Origin: Bacteroidales bacterium
GTDB lineage: Bacteria; Bacteroidota; Bacteroidia; Bacteroidales; P3
NCBI GenBank assembly: GCA_017428115.1
Contig: JAFRRK010000004.1
Location: 1 to 44,512, forward strand
Length of the DNA: 44,512 bases
Direction of reading: 5' to 3'
The notes beneath the pieces are model-generated. The model did no database searches and had not been told where the DNA came from. It worked only from the letters and a program-made list of their open reading frames with translations. Of this stretch, positions 24,943-32,611 are shown piece after piece. The position numbers and the translations under genes were made by a program. Positions within the stretch are counted from its first letter, which is position 1. The number at the start of each line of letters is the position of its first letter.

Positions 24943-25808
24943 AAAGAAACACATACATCAAGCACGACAGTAACGCTCGAAACGATGAGCGTATGCTGGC
25001 CCTCCGTAGGCAATACGGTATGGAGGGGTATGGTGTATATTGGGCATTGATAGAAAAACTGCGAGAGTCCACCGACTACAAACTCCCCACCGACTACTCT
25101 GCCATTGCGTGGGAGTTGCACGTCAGCGCGAATGTCATAGAACATATCGTTGGAATGAACGAATTGTTCGGTGTGGATGGTGATTTCTTCTACTCCCTTT
25201 GGCTCAATGATGAAATGAAAGTCGTGGATGAGCAGAGAGAGAAGCGGAGTGCTGCCGGAAAACTCGGTATGAAATCACGCTGGGGCAAAGCCGAAAATCA
25301 GCCCCCACAAGCCCCTCAAACAGAATTACCCTTATCATCACCCATCACACCCCCCAATGAGCCACCACAGCCCCCCAAATCACGCCCCAAAAAGTATTCT
25401 GATGCAGAAACACAACTCCATAGCAGATGCAAGGAGATATTTACTGCCTACTACCATCAGAATAAAGGCACAGATTTCTACTGGAGTGCAAAGGAAATGT
25501 CAGCCATTGTCGGCATACTGAAACAGATAAAATTTCAGATGGCCGAGGCAGATCGAGACAACCTTGAACTGGTGGGCACCAATTTCCAAGCATTTATCCA
25601 GATGATATTCGCCAAGGCAGATGATTGGATAAAAGCCAACATCAGCCCGACATTGATACATAGCAAGTTTAATGAAATCTATACTCAATTAAAGAATAGC
25701 ACAAGAAATGGAAACAAGCAATCTTCCGCAAATACCGGAAACGCAAGAGATAATATTGAGTTCATTACACGCATCGCTGCAACCCTACAGTCCGGCGGTA
25801 ATAAGTAA
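24939..25808 (+). CDS. DUF4373/Lin1244-type replication initiation-like protein
   Basis: This 289-residue protein begins with KRNTYIKHDSNARNDERMLA and DYKLPTDYSAIAWELHV, the Lin1244/Lin1753-like N-terminal domain of phage replication proteins. That domain carries a winged-helix-like region. The middle is a Pro/Gln-rich linker (about 105-150), and the C-terminal part, DFYWSAKEMSAIVGIL, resembles DnaD-type helical domains. It probably loads or recruits replication factors at the phage origin. The 3' 101 nt overlap the next gene in another frame. Confidence 0.75.
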   Translation: MKRNTYIKHDSNARNDERMLALRRQYGMEGYGVYWALIEKLRESTDYKLPTDYSAIAWELHVSANVIEHIVGMNELFGVDGDFFYSLWLNDEMKVVDEQREKRSAAGKLGMKSRWGKAENQPPQAPQTELPLSSPITPPNEPPQPPKSRPKKYSDAETQLHSRCKEIFTAYYHQNKGTDFYWSAKEMSAIVGILKQIKFQMAEADRDNLELVGTNFQAFIQMIFAKADDWIKANISPTLIHSKFNEIYTQLKNSTRNGNKQSSANTGNARDNIEFITRIAATLQSGGNK

Positions 25809-26445
25809 GACGTTTGCTGGTGTCTATACGGTGCAGCAAGCATTGGAGGCGAAAGCCCCCAGTCTTATGAGGTTGTCGAGAACGGACGGATGCAGCAGGG
25901 AGCAGGTCGAGGCTCTGATAATGGCTCATCTGCTGGCCCTCGATGCTTTCCTCAAACAAAAGAATGGACTTTCTACGGAAGAGGTAATGCTGATAGCCGA
26001 AGAGGTGGTGAACACATACGGCTATATGCTGACCTTTGCTGACATCAACGTCATATTCAGAAACGCCAAATTAGGCAAGTATGGCGAGTTGTACGGCAAT
26101 CTGTCCTGCCCGAAGATAATGAAATGGTTTGAGCAGTACGCAAACGAAAGATGCAACACGGCAGAGCAGATGAGTTACAATGCTGACAGAGCAAAGTATG
26201 GCTCCACACAAGGCAGAAGCGGTAACGAGGTGCTGAAAAGTCTCGGTTATGCTTTCGATGAGGATGGAAAAATCCTCATCAACAAGAATGGCTCTGCTGT
26301 GGTTGACCACGATAAACTGGAAGCCGACAGAGCCAGACGTGAAGCGGAACGGAAACGCAAAGAGGAAGAGAGACGTGCAGAGGTTGAGAAAGAAGCCGGT
26401 TATCTCCGCTGGAAGCAAGAATATCTGAAAAACGGAACACTCTAA
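25708..26445 (+). CDS. Hypothetical phage protein with basic coiled-coil tail
   Basis: This 245-residue protein has no family I can name with confidence; a DUF6633-like match is possible. It has a helical middle (VEALIMAHLLALDAFLKQ, residues about 72-89), a FADINVIFRNAKLGKYGELYG segment, and a tail of alternating Arg/Lys/Glu (about 205-230) that looks like a long single helix. The start at 25708 overlaps the preceding gene by 101 nt, which is long for a phage. A later start is possible. It lies downstream of the DUF4373 gene, so a replication role is the natural guess. Confidence 0.6.
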   Translation: METSNLPQIPETQEIILSSLHASLQPYSPAVISKTFAGVYTVQQALEAKAPSLMRLSRTDGCSREQVEALIMAHLLALDAFLKQKNGLSTEEVMLIAEEVVNTYGYMLTFADINVIFRNAKLGKYGELYGNLSCPKIMKWFEQYANERCNTAEQMSYNADRAKYGSTQGRSGNEVLKSLGYAFDEDGKILINKNGSAVVDHDKLEADRARREAERKRKEEERRAEVEKEAGYLRWKQEYLKNGTL

Positions 26446-26456
26446 ACTTAACGTAT

Positions 26457-26639
26457 ATGGAAAATGTAAAAGTAATCTATGGTGGCAGGCCCATCGAAGA
26501 GGTGGTGCACGAAGTCCACGAAGTCAAGGTGCGTGAATGTGAATACTGCGGCGCACCGATGAGCGAGAGCGACGTAAACGATTACGGAACGCTCTGCGAA
26601 AGTTGCTATATGAAAGAATACTATGGGGAGGACTGCTGA
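26457..26639 (+). CDS. Small zinc-finger-like phage protein
   Basis: This 60-residue protein has CEYC and CESC pairs (C-x2-C, spacing about 17), a zinc-ribbon or treble-clef pattern. An acidic tail follows. The stop TGA overlaps the methyltransferase start (TGATG), giving translational coupling. The sequence ACGTATAT lies just before the start. The partner is unknown; a small adaptor for the methyltransferase is possible. Confidence 0.6.
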   Translation: MENVKVIYGGRPIEEVVHEVHEVKVRECEYCGAPMSESDVNDYGTLCESCYMKEYYGEDC

Positions 26640-28222
26640 TGAAAAGGATGCTTTATTATGTGGACCTCTTTTGTGGTGCTGGCGGTACCAGTACTGGAGT
26701 TGAGGCGGCACGGCTACACGGTGAGAAATGTGCCCACGTTCTCGCTTGTGTCAATCACGATCCGAACGCCATAAAGTCTCACGCCTCAAACCACCCCAGC
26801 ACAGTCCACTTTACAGAGGATATTCGGACATTGGCAATGGAACCACTTGCTGATATTGTGGCAAAAGCACGTAGCGCTAACCCAGAAGCATTGGTTGTTC
26901 TGTGGGCATCCCTTGAATGTACCAACTTTAGTAAGGCAAAAGGCGGTCAGCCGAGAGACGCTGACAGCAGAACGCTTGCAAATCACCTCTTCCGATACAT
27001 TGAGGCCATAAACCCAGATTATATACAGATTGAGAATGTTGTGGAATTTATGTCGTGGGGTGAGATTGATGAGCAGGGCAAACCCATCAGCAAACTCAAC
27101 GGAACAGATTACGTCAGATGGTGTAACCGTGTACAGTCATATGGTTATACATACCTTTGGAGAGAATTGAACGCTGTTGATTATGGTGCTTACACGTCTC
27201 GCAAAAGGTTCTTTGGACAGTTCGCAAAGCACGGACTGCCTCACGCCTTTCCAATCCCTACATATTCAAAAGATGGTGCAAGTTCTGATAACCTCTTCAA
27301 CCAGGGCCTGCACAAGTATAAAGCCGTCCGTGATGTTCTCGACCTCAATGATGATGGAGAGAGTATCTTTGGTCGAAAGAAGCCACTCGCAGAGAATACC
27401 CTGCGACGCATCTATGCTGGACTGATAAAGTTCGTTGCTGGCGGTAAGGATAGTTTTCTGTCTCGGTACAATACAGTGAACCCAAAGGACACGGCCAAGT
27501 CATTAGATGTTCCTTGTGGTGTGATAACTACGGAAAACCGATATGCAAAGGTCAAGGCACACTTTCTATCCAAGCAGTTTTCTGGCGACCCGCAAGGTAT
27601 GAATACAAGTATTGAGAAGCCAGCCGGAACGCTCACGTGCATCGACCATCACGCACTAATTACTTACTATGGTAATGGCGGTGCTGTTTCGATTGAGGGA
27701 CCATCCCCCACGATACCGACACACGACAGAGTGGCAAAGGTTACTTTCATAGCCAACGAGTATAGTGGTGGTGGCCAACTTGGAGATATTAACGACATTA
27801 GCCCTGCCATACTTACTACCCCGAAACAGAAACTCGTTACCGCTGATTGCTTTTTAATGAACCCACAATATCAGTCAGCCGGTGGCTCTGTGGATGACCC
27901 TTGCTTCACCCTCATAGCCAGAATGGATAAGATGCCACCCTACTTGGTTCAGACGGAGCAGGGTGTGGCTATTGCCGTATTCGATAATGATAGTCCAATG
28001 ACACGCCAAATCAAGGAGTTTATGGCAATGTATGGCATTACAGATATTAAGATGAGGATGCTCAAAATATCGGAACTGAAAGCCATTATGGGCTTCCCTC
28101 CCGACTATGTGCTGGTAGGCACACAATCGGAGCAGAAAAAGTACATAGGCAATGCCGTAGAGGTTAATATGAGCCGTGTTCTCTGCGAGGCACTGGCTGA
28201 AAGATTGGAGGAAGCAGTGTGA
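26639..28222 (+). CDS. DNA C5-cytosine methyltransferase
   Basis: The enzyme has 527 residues from ATG 26639, chosen because a GGGGAGG ribosome-binding site lies just upstream. Motif I is DLFCGAGGTSTG (9-20). The catalytic cysteine is C94 in SLECTNFSKAKGG, where the usual Pro-Cys-Gln of motif IV is replaced by Glu-Cys-Thr. ENV (132-134) is motif VI, SRKRF is motif VIII, and the C-terminal GNAVEVNMSRVL is motif X. It should be active but has an atypical motif IV. It probably protects phage DNA from host restriction; no cognate endonuclease gene is adjacent. The recognition sequence cannot be inferred. Confidence 0.85.
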   Translation: MKRMLYYVDLFCGAGGTSTGVEAARLHGEKCAHVLACVNHDPNAIKSHASNHPSTVHFTEDIRTLAMEPLADIVAKARSANPEALVVLWASLECTNFSKAKGGQPRDADSRTLANHLFRYIEAINPDYIQIENVVEFMSWGEIDEQGKPISKLNGTDYVRWCNRVQSYGYTYLWRELNAVDYGAYTSRKRFFGQFAKHGLPHAFPIPTYSKDGASSDNLFNQGLHKYKAVRDVLDLNDDGESIFGRKKPLAENTLRRIYAGLIKFVAGGKDSFLSRYNTVNPKDTAKSLDVPCGVITTENRYAKVKAHFLSKQFSGDPQGMNTSIEKPAGTLTCIDHHALITYYGNGGAVSIEGPSPTIPTHDRVAKVTFIANEYSGGGQLGDINDISPAILTTPKQKLVTADCFLMNPQYQSAGGSVDDPCFTLIARMDKMPPYLVQTEQGVAIAVFDNDSPMTRQIKEFMAMYGITDIKMRMLKISELKAIMGFPPDYVLVGTQSEQKKYIGNAVEVNMSRVLCEALAERLEEAV

Positions 28223-28434
28223 TAAACAAGAAATGCCCCAAGTGCGGAAGTCGGAATTTCCAACTTGTAGATTACTACGTTGCTGGATACATCTACGAAG
28301 TAACCGATGGAGTTGTCGAAGCAGATGGTCAAGACGAGGGTGGTAGGCACGTCAAAACAACTTGTGTGTGCAGGCAGTGTGGCCATCAATGGCACCCCAG
28401 GCTTAAAAACAATGATTTTAGCATAGATAAATAG
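28219..28434 (+). CDS. Zinc-ribbon small protein
   Basis: This 71-residue protein starts at GTG 28219, overlapping the methyltransferase stop, with a strong GGAGGA ribosome-binding site. The pairs CPKC (6-9) and CRQC form a zinc ribbon of the C-x2-C type, and CVC may add a ligand. It ends in a basic tail. No enzymatic motif is seen. A DNA- or RNA-binding adaptor is likely. Confidence 0.7.
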   Translation: MINKKCPKCGSRNFQLVDYYVAGYIYEVTDGVVEADGQDEGGRHVKTTCVCRQCGHQWHPRLKNNDFSIDK

Positions 28435-28456
28435 TAACCCCCTAAACAATATCAAA

Positions 28457-28903
28457 ATGAACAAAATGAAAGTATATGTCGCCAGCAGTTGGCGCAACGA
28501 ACATCAGCAGTCGATTGTCGAGGAACTGCGAAAAATGGGCTTCGAGGTGTACGATTTCAAGCACCCTAACGGAGAGGCGGGATTTCAATGGAGTAGAATT
28601 GAAGAAAAGTGGCAGGGCTGGAGTATGAAAGAATATAGGGAAGCCCTCAAAACAGAATACGCTCAATTCGGCTTCAACAGAGATTTTGATGCAATGAAAG
28701 AGGCTGACATCTGTGTATTATGTCTGCCGTGTGGTAGGAGCGCTCACCTTGAAGCAGGGTGGATGAAAGGTGCTGGCAAAAAGGTCATTGCGTACATTCC
28801 GCAAGATGTGAAGATTGAGCCGGAATTGATGTATGGTTTGCTTGATGGAATTGCCATCAGCATCCAAGATGTTGAGCAGATGCTGAAAGGAGGCAACCAA
28901 TGA
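28457..28903 (+). CDS. Nucleoside 2-deoxyribosyltransferase-like protein
   Basis: The protein has 148 residues. The opening KVYVASSWRNEHQQSI is typical of the NDT/DUF4406 fold. FDAMKEADICVLCLPCGRSAHLEAGW contains the acidic region and the Glu (E99) that serves as nucleophile in nucleoside deoxyribosyltransferases. It may exchange or trim bases or nucleosides, for example to supply modified nucleotides or degrade nucleotide signals. It overlaps the next gene by 4 nt. The start could also be ATG 28466. Similar proteins occur in phage modification loci. Confidence 0.7.
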   Translation: MNKMKVYVASSWRNEHQQSIVEELRKMGFEVYDFKHPNGEAGFQWSRIEEKWQGWSMKEYREALKTEYAQFGFNRDFDAMKEADICVLCLPCGRSAHLEAGWMKGAGKKVIAYIPQDVKIEPELMYGLLDGIAISIQDVEQMLKGGNQ

Positions 28904-29637
28904 ACAAAACCAGCATTGCGTGGACTGAACGCACTTGGAACCCGGTTACTGGCTGCACCAAGTACTCTGCAGGGTGCGCCCATTGCTATGCCGAGGTGAT
29001 GGCGAAACGTCTGCAAGGTATGGGCCAGAAACGCTATGCCAACGGCTTCCAACTCACTCTGCATCCAGAGGCATTGAGAGAACCGATGAAAGTCAAGGAG
29101 CCGAGTATGTTTTTCGTCTGCTCGATGGCAGACCTCTTCCACGATGATGTACCCTTTGAGTTTGTGGATAGTGTAACCACCACAATCACCCTCACGCCGA
29201 GACACACCTACCAGTTGCTGACGAAACGAATAGCCAATATGCACGACTACTTTACTCACGGCAGGGAAGTCTCTCCCAACTGCTGGATTGGTACAACGGT
29301 GGAAAATGCAGATGCAAAACGAAGAATACCTTGGCTTGCAGAAATCAAGACCGCTCCAGTCCGCTTTCTTTCCTGCGAACCCCTGCTGGGCGACCTCGGC
29401 GAACTTGACCTATTCAATATCGATTGGGTAATAGTCGGTGGTGAGTCCGGCAATCAAGCCAGACCAATGAAGAAAGAGTGGGTGATGAATATCAAACGTC
29501 AATGCGACGAGCAGGGTGTGCCATTCTTTTTCAAGCAATGGGGAACCTATGACGAGGATGGTGTCAAGCGTGATAAGAAAGCCAACGGCTGTCTGCTCGA
29601 TGGCCAAGTCTATCAAGCCTGGCCGAAATGTTGGTAA
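28900..29637 (+). CDS. DUF5131 (phage Gp37/Gp68) family protein
   Basis: This 245-residue protein begins SIAWTERTWNPVTGCTKYS with cysteines at 19, 26 and 29, the set that in this family resembles an iron-sulfur site. Further parts (FFVCSMADLFHDDVP, YQLLTKRI, WIGTTVENADAKRRI, FLSCEPLLGDL, DWVIVGGESGNQARPM, FKQWG) follow the family's usual order. The reaction is not known, but the three cysteines and the TIM-like repeats suggest a radical-SAM-type or metal enzyme. It overlaps the NDT-like gene by 4 nt, so the two are probably linked. Confidence 0.85.
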   Translation: MNKTSIAWTERTWNPVTGCTKYSAGCAHCYAEVMAKRLQGMGQKRYANGFQLTLHPEALREPMKVKEPSMFFVCSMADLFHDDVPFEFVDSVTTTITLTPRHTYQLLTKRIANMHDYFTHGREVSPNCWIGTTVENADAKRRIPWLAEIKTAPVRFLSCEPLLGDLGELDLFNIDWVIVGGESGNQARPMKKEWVMNIKRQCDEQGVPFFFKQWGTYDEDGVKRDKKANGCLLDGQVYQAWPKCW

Positions 29638-29668
29638 AAGCAAATTCAAACATCTAAACAATCATAAT

Positions 29669-30457
29669 ATGGATAGCAAGAAAAAAGAAGTAATTGTAAC
29701 GGTGCATAACACCGAGGAACTGGAGGCGGTAGACAGAAATGTGTTCCGCTATACAGCCGAGCCAGTTGTCAAAAAGTACATCGAAGATTTCTGTGACGAA
29801 GATACTGGAGAGGTGGTTTCGATGGATCGTAACGAGTTCATCTTCGAGAAAGGTCGAGAACTGTCCTCGGATGATTTCTCTGCCCTGCTTTTCAATCTCC
29901 AATGCGAGTACATCAAAGAGGTAAGGTTGAGCAACATTCAGCGTCAAGGAAACCTCGTCAGCGGTATGCGTTTCCGTCTGTGGAATGTCAAAGTGGACGG
30001 TGCCCGAAAACTGAAAATGCTGCTCCGAGCCGACAATGCCCTGCTTGCCTACGAGGTGGCTAAGGATTACATCGAACTGAACTACAAAGGCACGTTCACC
30101 ATCGAGGGCATCAAGACATTCTCCGACTGCATCGTTATCGAACCAGAGAAAGATGATGAGAAACGCAATATCTCCGCTGATAGGTGGTGGTATATAGTCG
30201 AAGTGGAGTCTATGCAGCAAGACCCCGGCGAAGAGCCAGTATCGCTCTTCACAAGCCACTTTGTGGTGTTCGCAGAGAACGTCGAGAGTGCCAAGGTCAT
30301 CATCGACCGCTGGGTTGCAGAAGAGAAAGCCAAGAGAGGTGAAACGGCCAACAACGTCATTCTCCGTACCAACTCGGCTTCCGTAATCAGTTGTAGTGTT
30401 GTTGTGCCAGCGGAGTTCTGCTTCGCTTACACCAAAAAAGACGAGGAAGAGGAATGA
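29669..30457 (+). CDS. Hypothetical phage protein
   Basis: The protein has 262 residues from ATG 29669; the longer frame from 29516 would lie inside the DUF5131 gene. It is acidic. An early segment reads DFCDEDTGEVVSMDRNEFIF, and a Trp-rich turn (DRWWYIVEVESM) is in the middle. No family was recognised. A few phrases resemble RNA-polymerase beta-subunit wording, but I consider that coincidental. It overlaps the next gene by 4 nt. Confidence 0.55.
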   Translation: MDSKKKEVIVTVHNTEELEAVDRNVFRYTAEPVVKKYIEDFCDEDTGEVVSMDRNEFIFEKGRELSSDDFSALLFNLQCEYIKEVRLSNIQRQGNLVSGMRFRLWNVKVDGARKLKMLLRADNALLAYEVAKDYIELNYKGTFTIEGIKTFSDCIVIEPEKDDEKRNISADRWWYIVEVESMQQDPGEEPVSLFTSHFVVFAENVESAKVIIDRWVAEEKAKRGETANNVILRTNSASVISCSVVVPAEFCFAYTKKDEEEE

Positions 30458-30675
30458 ACACACTCCTAACAAACGAATGGACTGATGCGACCACCCACAA
30501 GCCGTGGGCTGGTCGCCCGGTCCTTTGCAGAACCAGTACTGGCGAAATGCTCGTTCTGAAATGGAATGGTATGTATTGGATTGACGCTTACCTCAACGTC
30601 AGAACGCAAGTAACTATGCAAGCAAACGTAACACATTTTTACATCTTTGAACTGTTCTACGATGAAAAGGATTAA
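30454..30675 (+). CDS. Small phage protein with Trp-rich fold
   Basis: This 73-residue protein has the pattern PWAGRPVLCRTSTGE followed by WNGMYWIDAY. It resembles short DUF551-type phage proteins but the match is loose. It starts in the preceding stop (ATGA) and overlaps the next gene by 14 nt. Function unknown. Confidence 0.55.
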   Translation: MNTLLTNEWTDATTHKPWAGRPVLCRTSTGEMLVLKWNGMYWIDAYLNVRTQVTMQANVTHFYIFELFYDEKD

Positions 30676-30895
30676 GAAAATCAAGGTGTGGCTCTTCGGA
30701 GTCCAGTACCGTCTGACAGTCATTGTCAAAGGAAAGACAATCAACACTTATGGCACCAACCGCAAACTGCTCACTAAAATGGGTAGGAACACACTCGGTG
30801 CCGAATACTGGTCATTGTATAAAACTGGCCCATTGGGTCTGCCAGAACGCGAGATTGATTTTGGTTACAGCAGAGAGGTGGCAGAGAAAGAATGA
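30662..30895 (+). CDS. Small basic phage protein
   Basis: The protein has 77 residues from ATG 30662, with a very basic start (MKRIKKIKVWLFG). It shows no known motif. The overlaps with both neighbours (14 nt with the preceding gene, 4 nt with the VRR-NUC gene) support translation of this frame. Confidence 0.55.
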   Translation: MKRIKKIKVWLFGVQYRLTVIVKGKTINTYGTNRKLLTKMGRNTLGAEYWSLYKTGPLGLPEREIDFGYSREVAEKE

Positions 30896-31305
30896 GACAC
30901 AACGAGAGCAAACTCCAGCAGTCGTGTGTCAATTACTTTCGCCTCTGCTTCCCCAAGTACGCCTATCTGCTTTTCGCTGTTCCCAATGGTGTAGCAACCA
31001 GCGAAAGCCAAGGGCGCATCCTAAAGAAAGAGGGAATGGTAGCCGGTGTAGCCGACCTCATCCTGCTTGTTCCGAGAGGTGGCTTCGGGTCTCTTTGCAT
31101 CGAAATGAAAACTGCGAGGGGGCTGCAAAGAGAAACGCAAAGAAACTGGCAAAGAGAGTGTGAGGGTGCTGGCAACAAGTACGTCATTGTCCGCTCATTC
31201 GACCAGTTCCGTGAGGCCATCACCACCTATCTCGGAGAAAACGACGGCCTCGATATTCAGTCTGCACGAAACCAACTATCTGACCTATTGAACAAAAACG
31301 TATAA
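30892..31305 (+). CDS. VRR-NUC domain nuclease
   Basis: This 137-residue protein has the VRR-NUC landmarks: E5 near the start, FAVPNGVA (about 29-36), GVADLILLVPRGG (about 52-64, with the catalytic Asp) and LCIEMKTARG (with the E-x-K). It is a PD-(D/E)XK-type nuclease, of a fold that includes structure-specific and Holliday-junction-type nucleases. In phages it commonly processes branched or packaged DNA. It is the last gene before an intergenic region and may serve the RecT-like protein. Confidence 0.85.
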   Translation: MRHNESKLQQSCVNYFRLCFPKYAYLLFAVPNGVATSESQGRILKKEGMVAGVADLILLVPRGGFGSLCIEMKTARGLQRETQRNWQRECEGAGNKYVIVRSFDQFREAITTYLGENDGLDIQSARNQLSDLLNKNV

Positions 31306-31314
31306 TATACACGT
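31299..31314 (+). promoter_or_regulatory. Element CGTATAATATACACGT (copy 1)
   Basis: A 16-bp sequence containing TATAAT lies downstream of the VRR-NUC gene and upstream of DUF488. Reading in the direction of transcription, 15 of 16 bases recur in the leader of the MuF operon (41928-41913). It may be a phage promoter or regulator-binding site. This is inferred from recurrence. Confidence 0.5.
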
Positions 31315-31387
31315 TTATTCAAAATATCTAACCTGCTACACAATATATTACACAATTCAGCGTTATTGTACTATATACACACTTAAA

Positions 31388-31789
31388 ATGGAGATATACA
31401 CATCATATTTTGGAAACCTCAAAGCCCTACACAAGGCTGGAGTAATGCCGATAGGTATTGCCCGATGGAAGCCACGCTTCTATGAGGGTGTCAATATGTT
31501 CTCGGTAGCCCCGACACGCTATATGCTGTCGGATGAATGCGAACACGAAGAGTATCTTGAACTGTATGAAGAGATACTGCGTAAACGTGGTGCACAGAGC
31601 ATACTCGGGGAAATTTGCACCATAGCCCAAGGTCGCAACGTGGCCCTGCTCTGCTATGAGAAGCCCGGTGATTTTTGCCACCGCCATCTGCTGGCTGATT
31701 TTCTCAATAAAGAACTTGGTCTGAATATCCGTGAGTTTAAAGCCCCTGCCCCTGCTCCCAAACCCACCCAAACCTCTCTATTCGATTAG
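31388..31789 (+). CDS. DUF488 family protein
   Basis: The protein has 133 residues. The family signature is clear: MEIYTSYFGN at the start and ALLCYEKPGDFCHR at 86-99, with C89 and the C97-H98-R99 motif. The last about 20 residues are a Pro/Ala-rich tail ending TSLFD. The fold is small and Rossmann-like. The activity is unproven, but the conserved Cys suggests a catalytic or metal role. It is the first gene of the modification-like cassette; the next begins 2 nt after its stop. Confidence 0.8.
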   Translation: MEIYTSYFGNLKALHKAGVMPIGIARWKPRFYEGVNMFSVAPTRYMLSDECEHEEYLELYEEILRKRGAQSILGEICTIAQGRNVALLCYEKPGDFCHRHLLADFLNKELGLNIREFKAPAPAPKPTQTSLFD

Positions 31790-31791
31790 CT

Positions 31792-32550
31792 ATGAGTGAA
31801 CTTGCTATTACCAAGAGAACATTCGGCATCGAGTGGGAACTTGCCGATGTTGTCCGTGCGTCAGTTGAAATGCCGGACGGCTTCGTCTGGGATAAAGACG
31901 AGATTGTTCAGAACACAGATATGAGTGAGGGTAGAAAGACGGTTCCCATTGGTGGTGAATTGAACACCGACCCGATGCACCTCTGCCATAAAGACTTTGC
32001 TCGGCTCAAACAGTTCATCGACAGCGCACGTCAGAACGGCGCCCAAGCCATCAGAGACCTCGCCTTGCAAGTCCACATCTACATTGGCGACCTGACTGTA
32101 GATGAGGTGAAGAATATCTTTTATCTGAGTTACTACACCAGCGGACTTCTGAAAGAGATATGCCACACGCCGGAATACTCCGACCTGCAAATATACCGCC
32201 CCAGCCCCACGCTGGAAAAGTATGTTGGTATCAAGGCGGCCACAGACTTTCGTGGCATTGAGAGGGTGTTTGAGAATAACAGTTGCAAAGGCTACGACCG
32301 TTGCATTGTCAATATAGCATCCTATTTCAAACGCAAAACGGTCGAGTTCCGATGCTTCAACTCGACCACCAGTTTTGAGGAGATGGTGAACTGCGTTATG
32401 TTCTCGTACCGCTTCGTTCAGTATGCCATCACCCACAACGAGGATGATTTCAAACAAATCAACTCAATAAATGACTTTGCAAGCCTCATAAAAGCCCCTT
32501 TAAGCCTCCCAATCTGCCCACCCCCCACTCATCTATTATGCAGACGTTGA
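31792..32550 (+). CDS. Amidoligase (ATP-dependent COOH-NH2 ligase) domain protein
   Basis: This 252-codon frame matches the amidoligase fold: FGIEWELADV (11-20), GGELNTDPMH (about 61-70), LQVHIYIGDL (about 91-100) and VEFRCFNSTTSFEEM (about 183-197). These enzymes resemble glutamine synthetase and join a carboxylate to an amine with ATP. The frame ends after a poly-C run with the poor peptide CPPPTHLLCRR. The downstream frame (32504 onward) is open with no start before GTG 32612. I think the two are one protein, split by a +1 shift in the C6 tract (32521-32526). Confidence 0.8.
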   Translation: MSELAITKRTFGIEWELADVVRASVEMPDGFVWDKDEIVQNTDMSEGRKTVPIGGELNTDPMHLCHKDFARLKQFIDSARQNGAQAIRDLALQVHIYIGDLTVDEVKNIFYLSYYTSGLLKEICHTPEYSDLQIYRPSPTLEKYVGIKAATDFRGIERVFENNSCKGYDRCIVNIASYFKRKTVEFRCFNSTTSFEEMVNCVMFSYRFVQYAITHNEDDFKQINSINDFASLIKAPLSLPICPPPTHLLCRR

Positions 32551-32611
32551 AAGCCAAAATAAAGACATCTACATCCATCCACACATAGACCTCAATTCGA
32601 GTTTCTTTTCT

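Noticed and set aside
26639-28222. Complete restriction-modification system around the methyltransferase
   Set aside because: No cognate endonuclease is adjacent; neighbours are small zinc proteins and an NDT-like enzyme.
29669-30457. Possible RNA polymerase beta-subunit fragment
   Set aside because: Only a short phrase (DEDTGEVV) is shared; the rest does not follow polymerase motifs.
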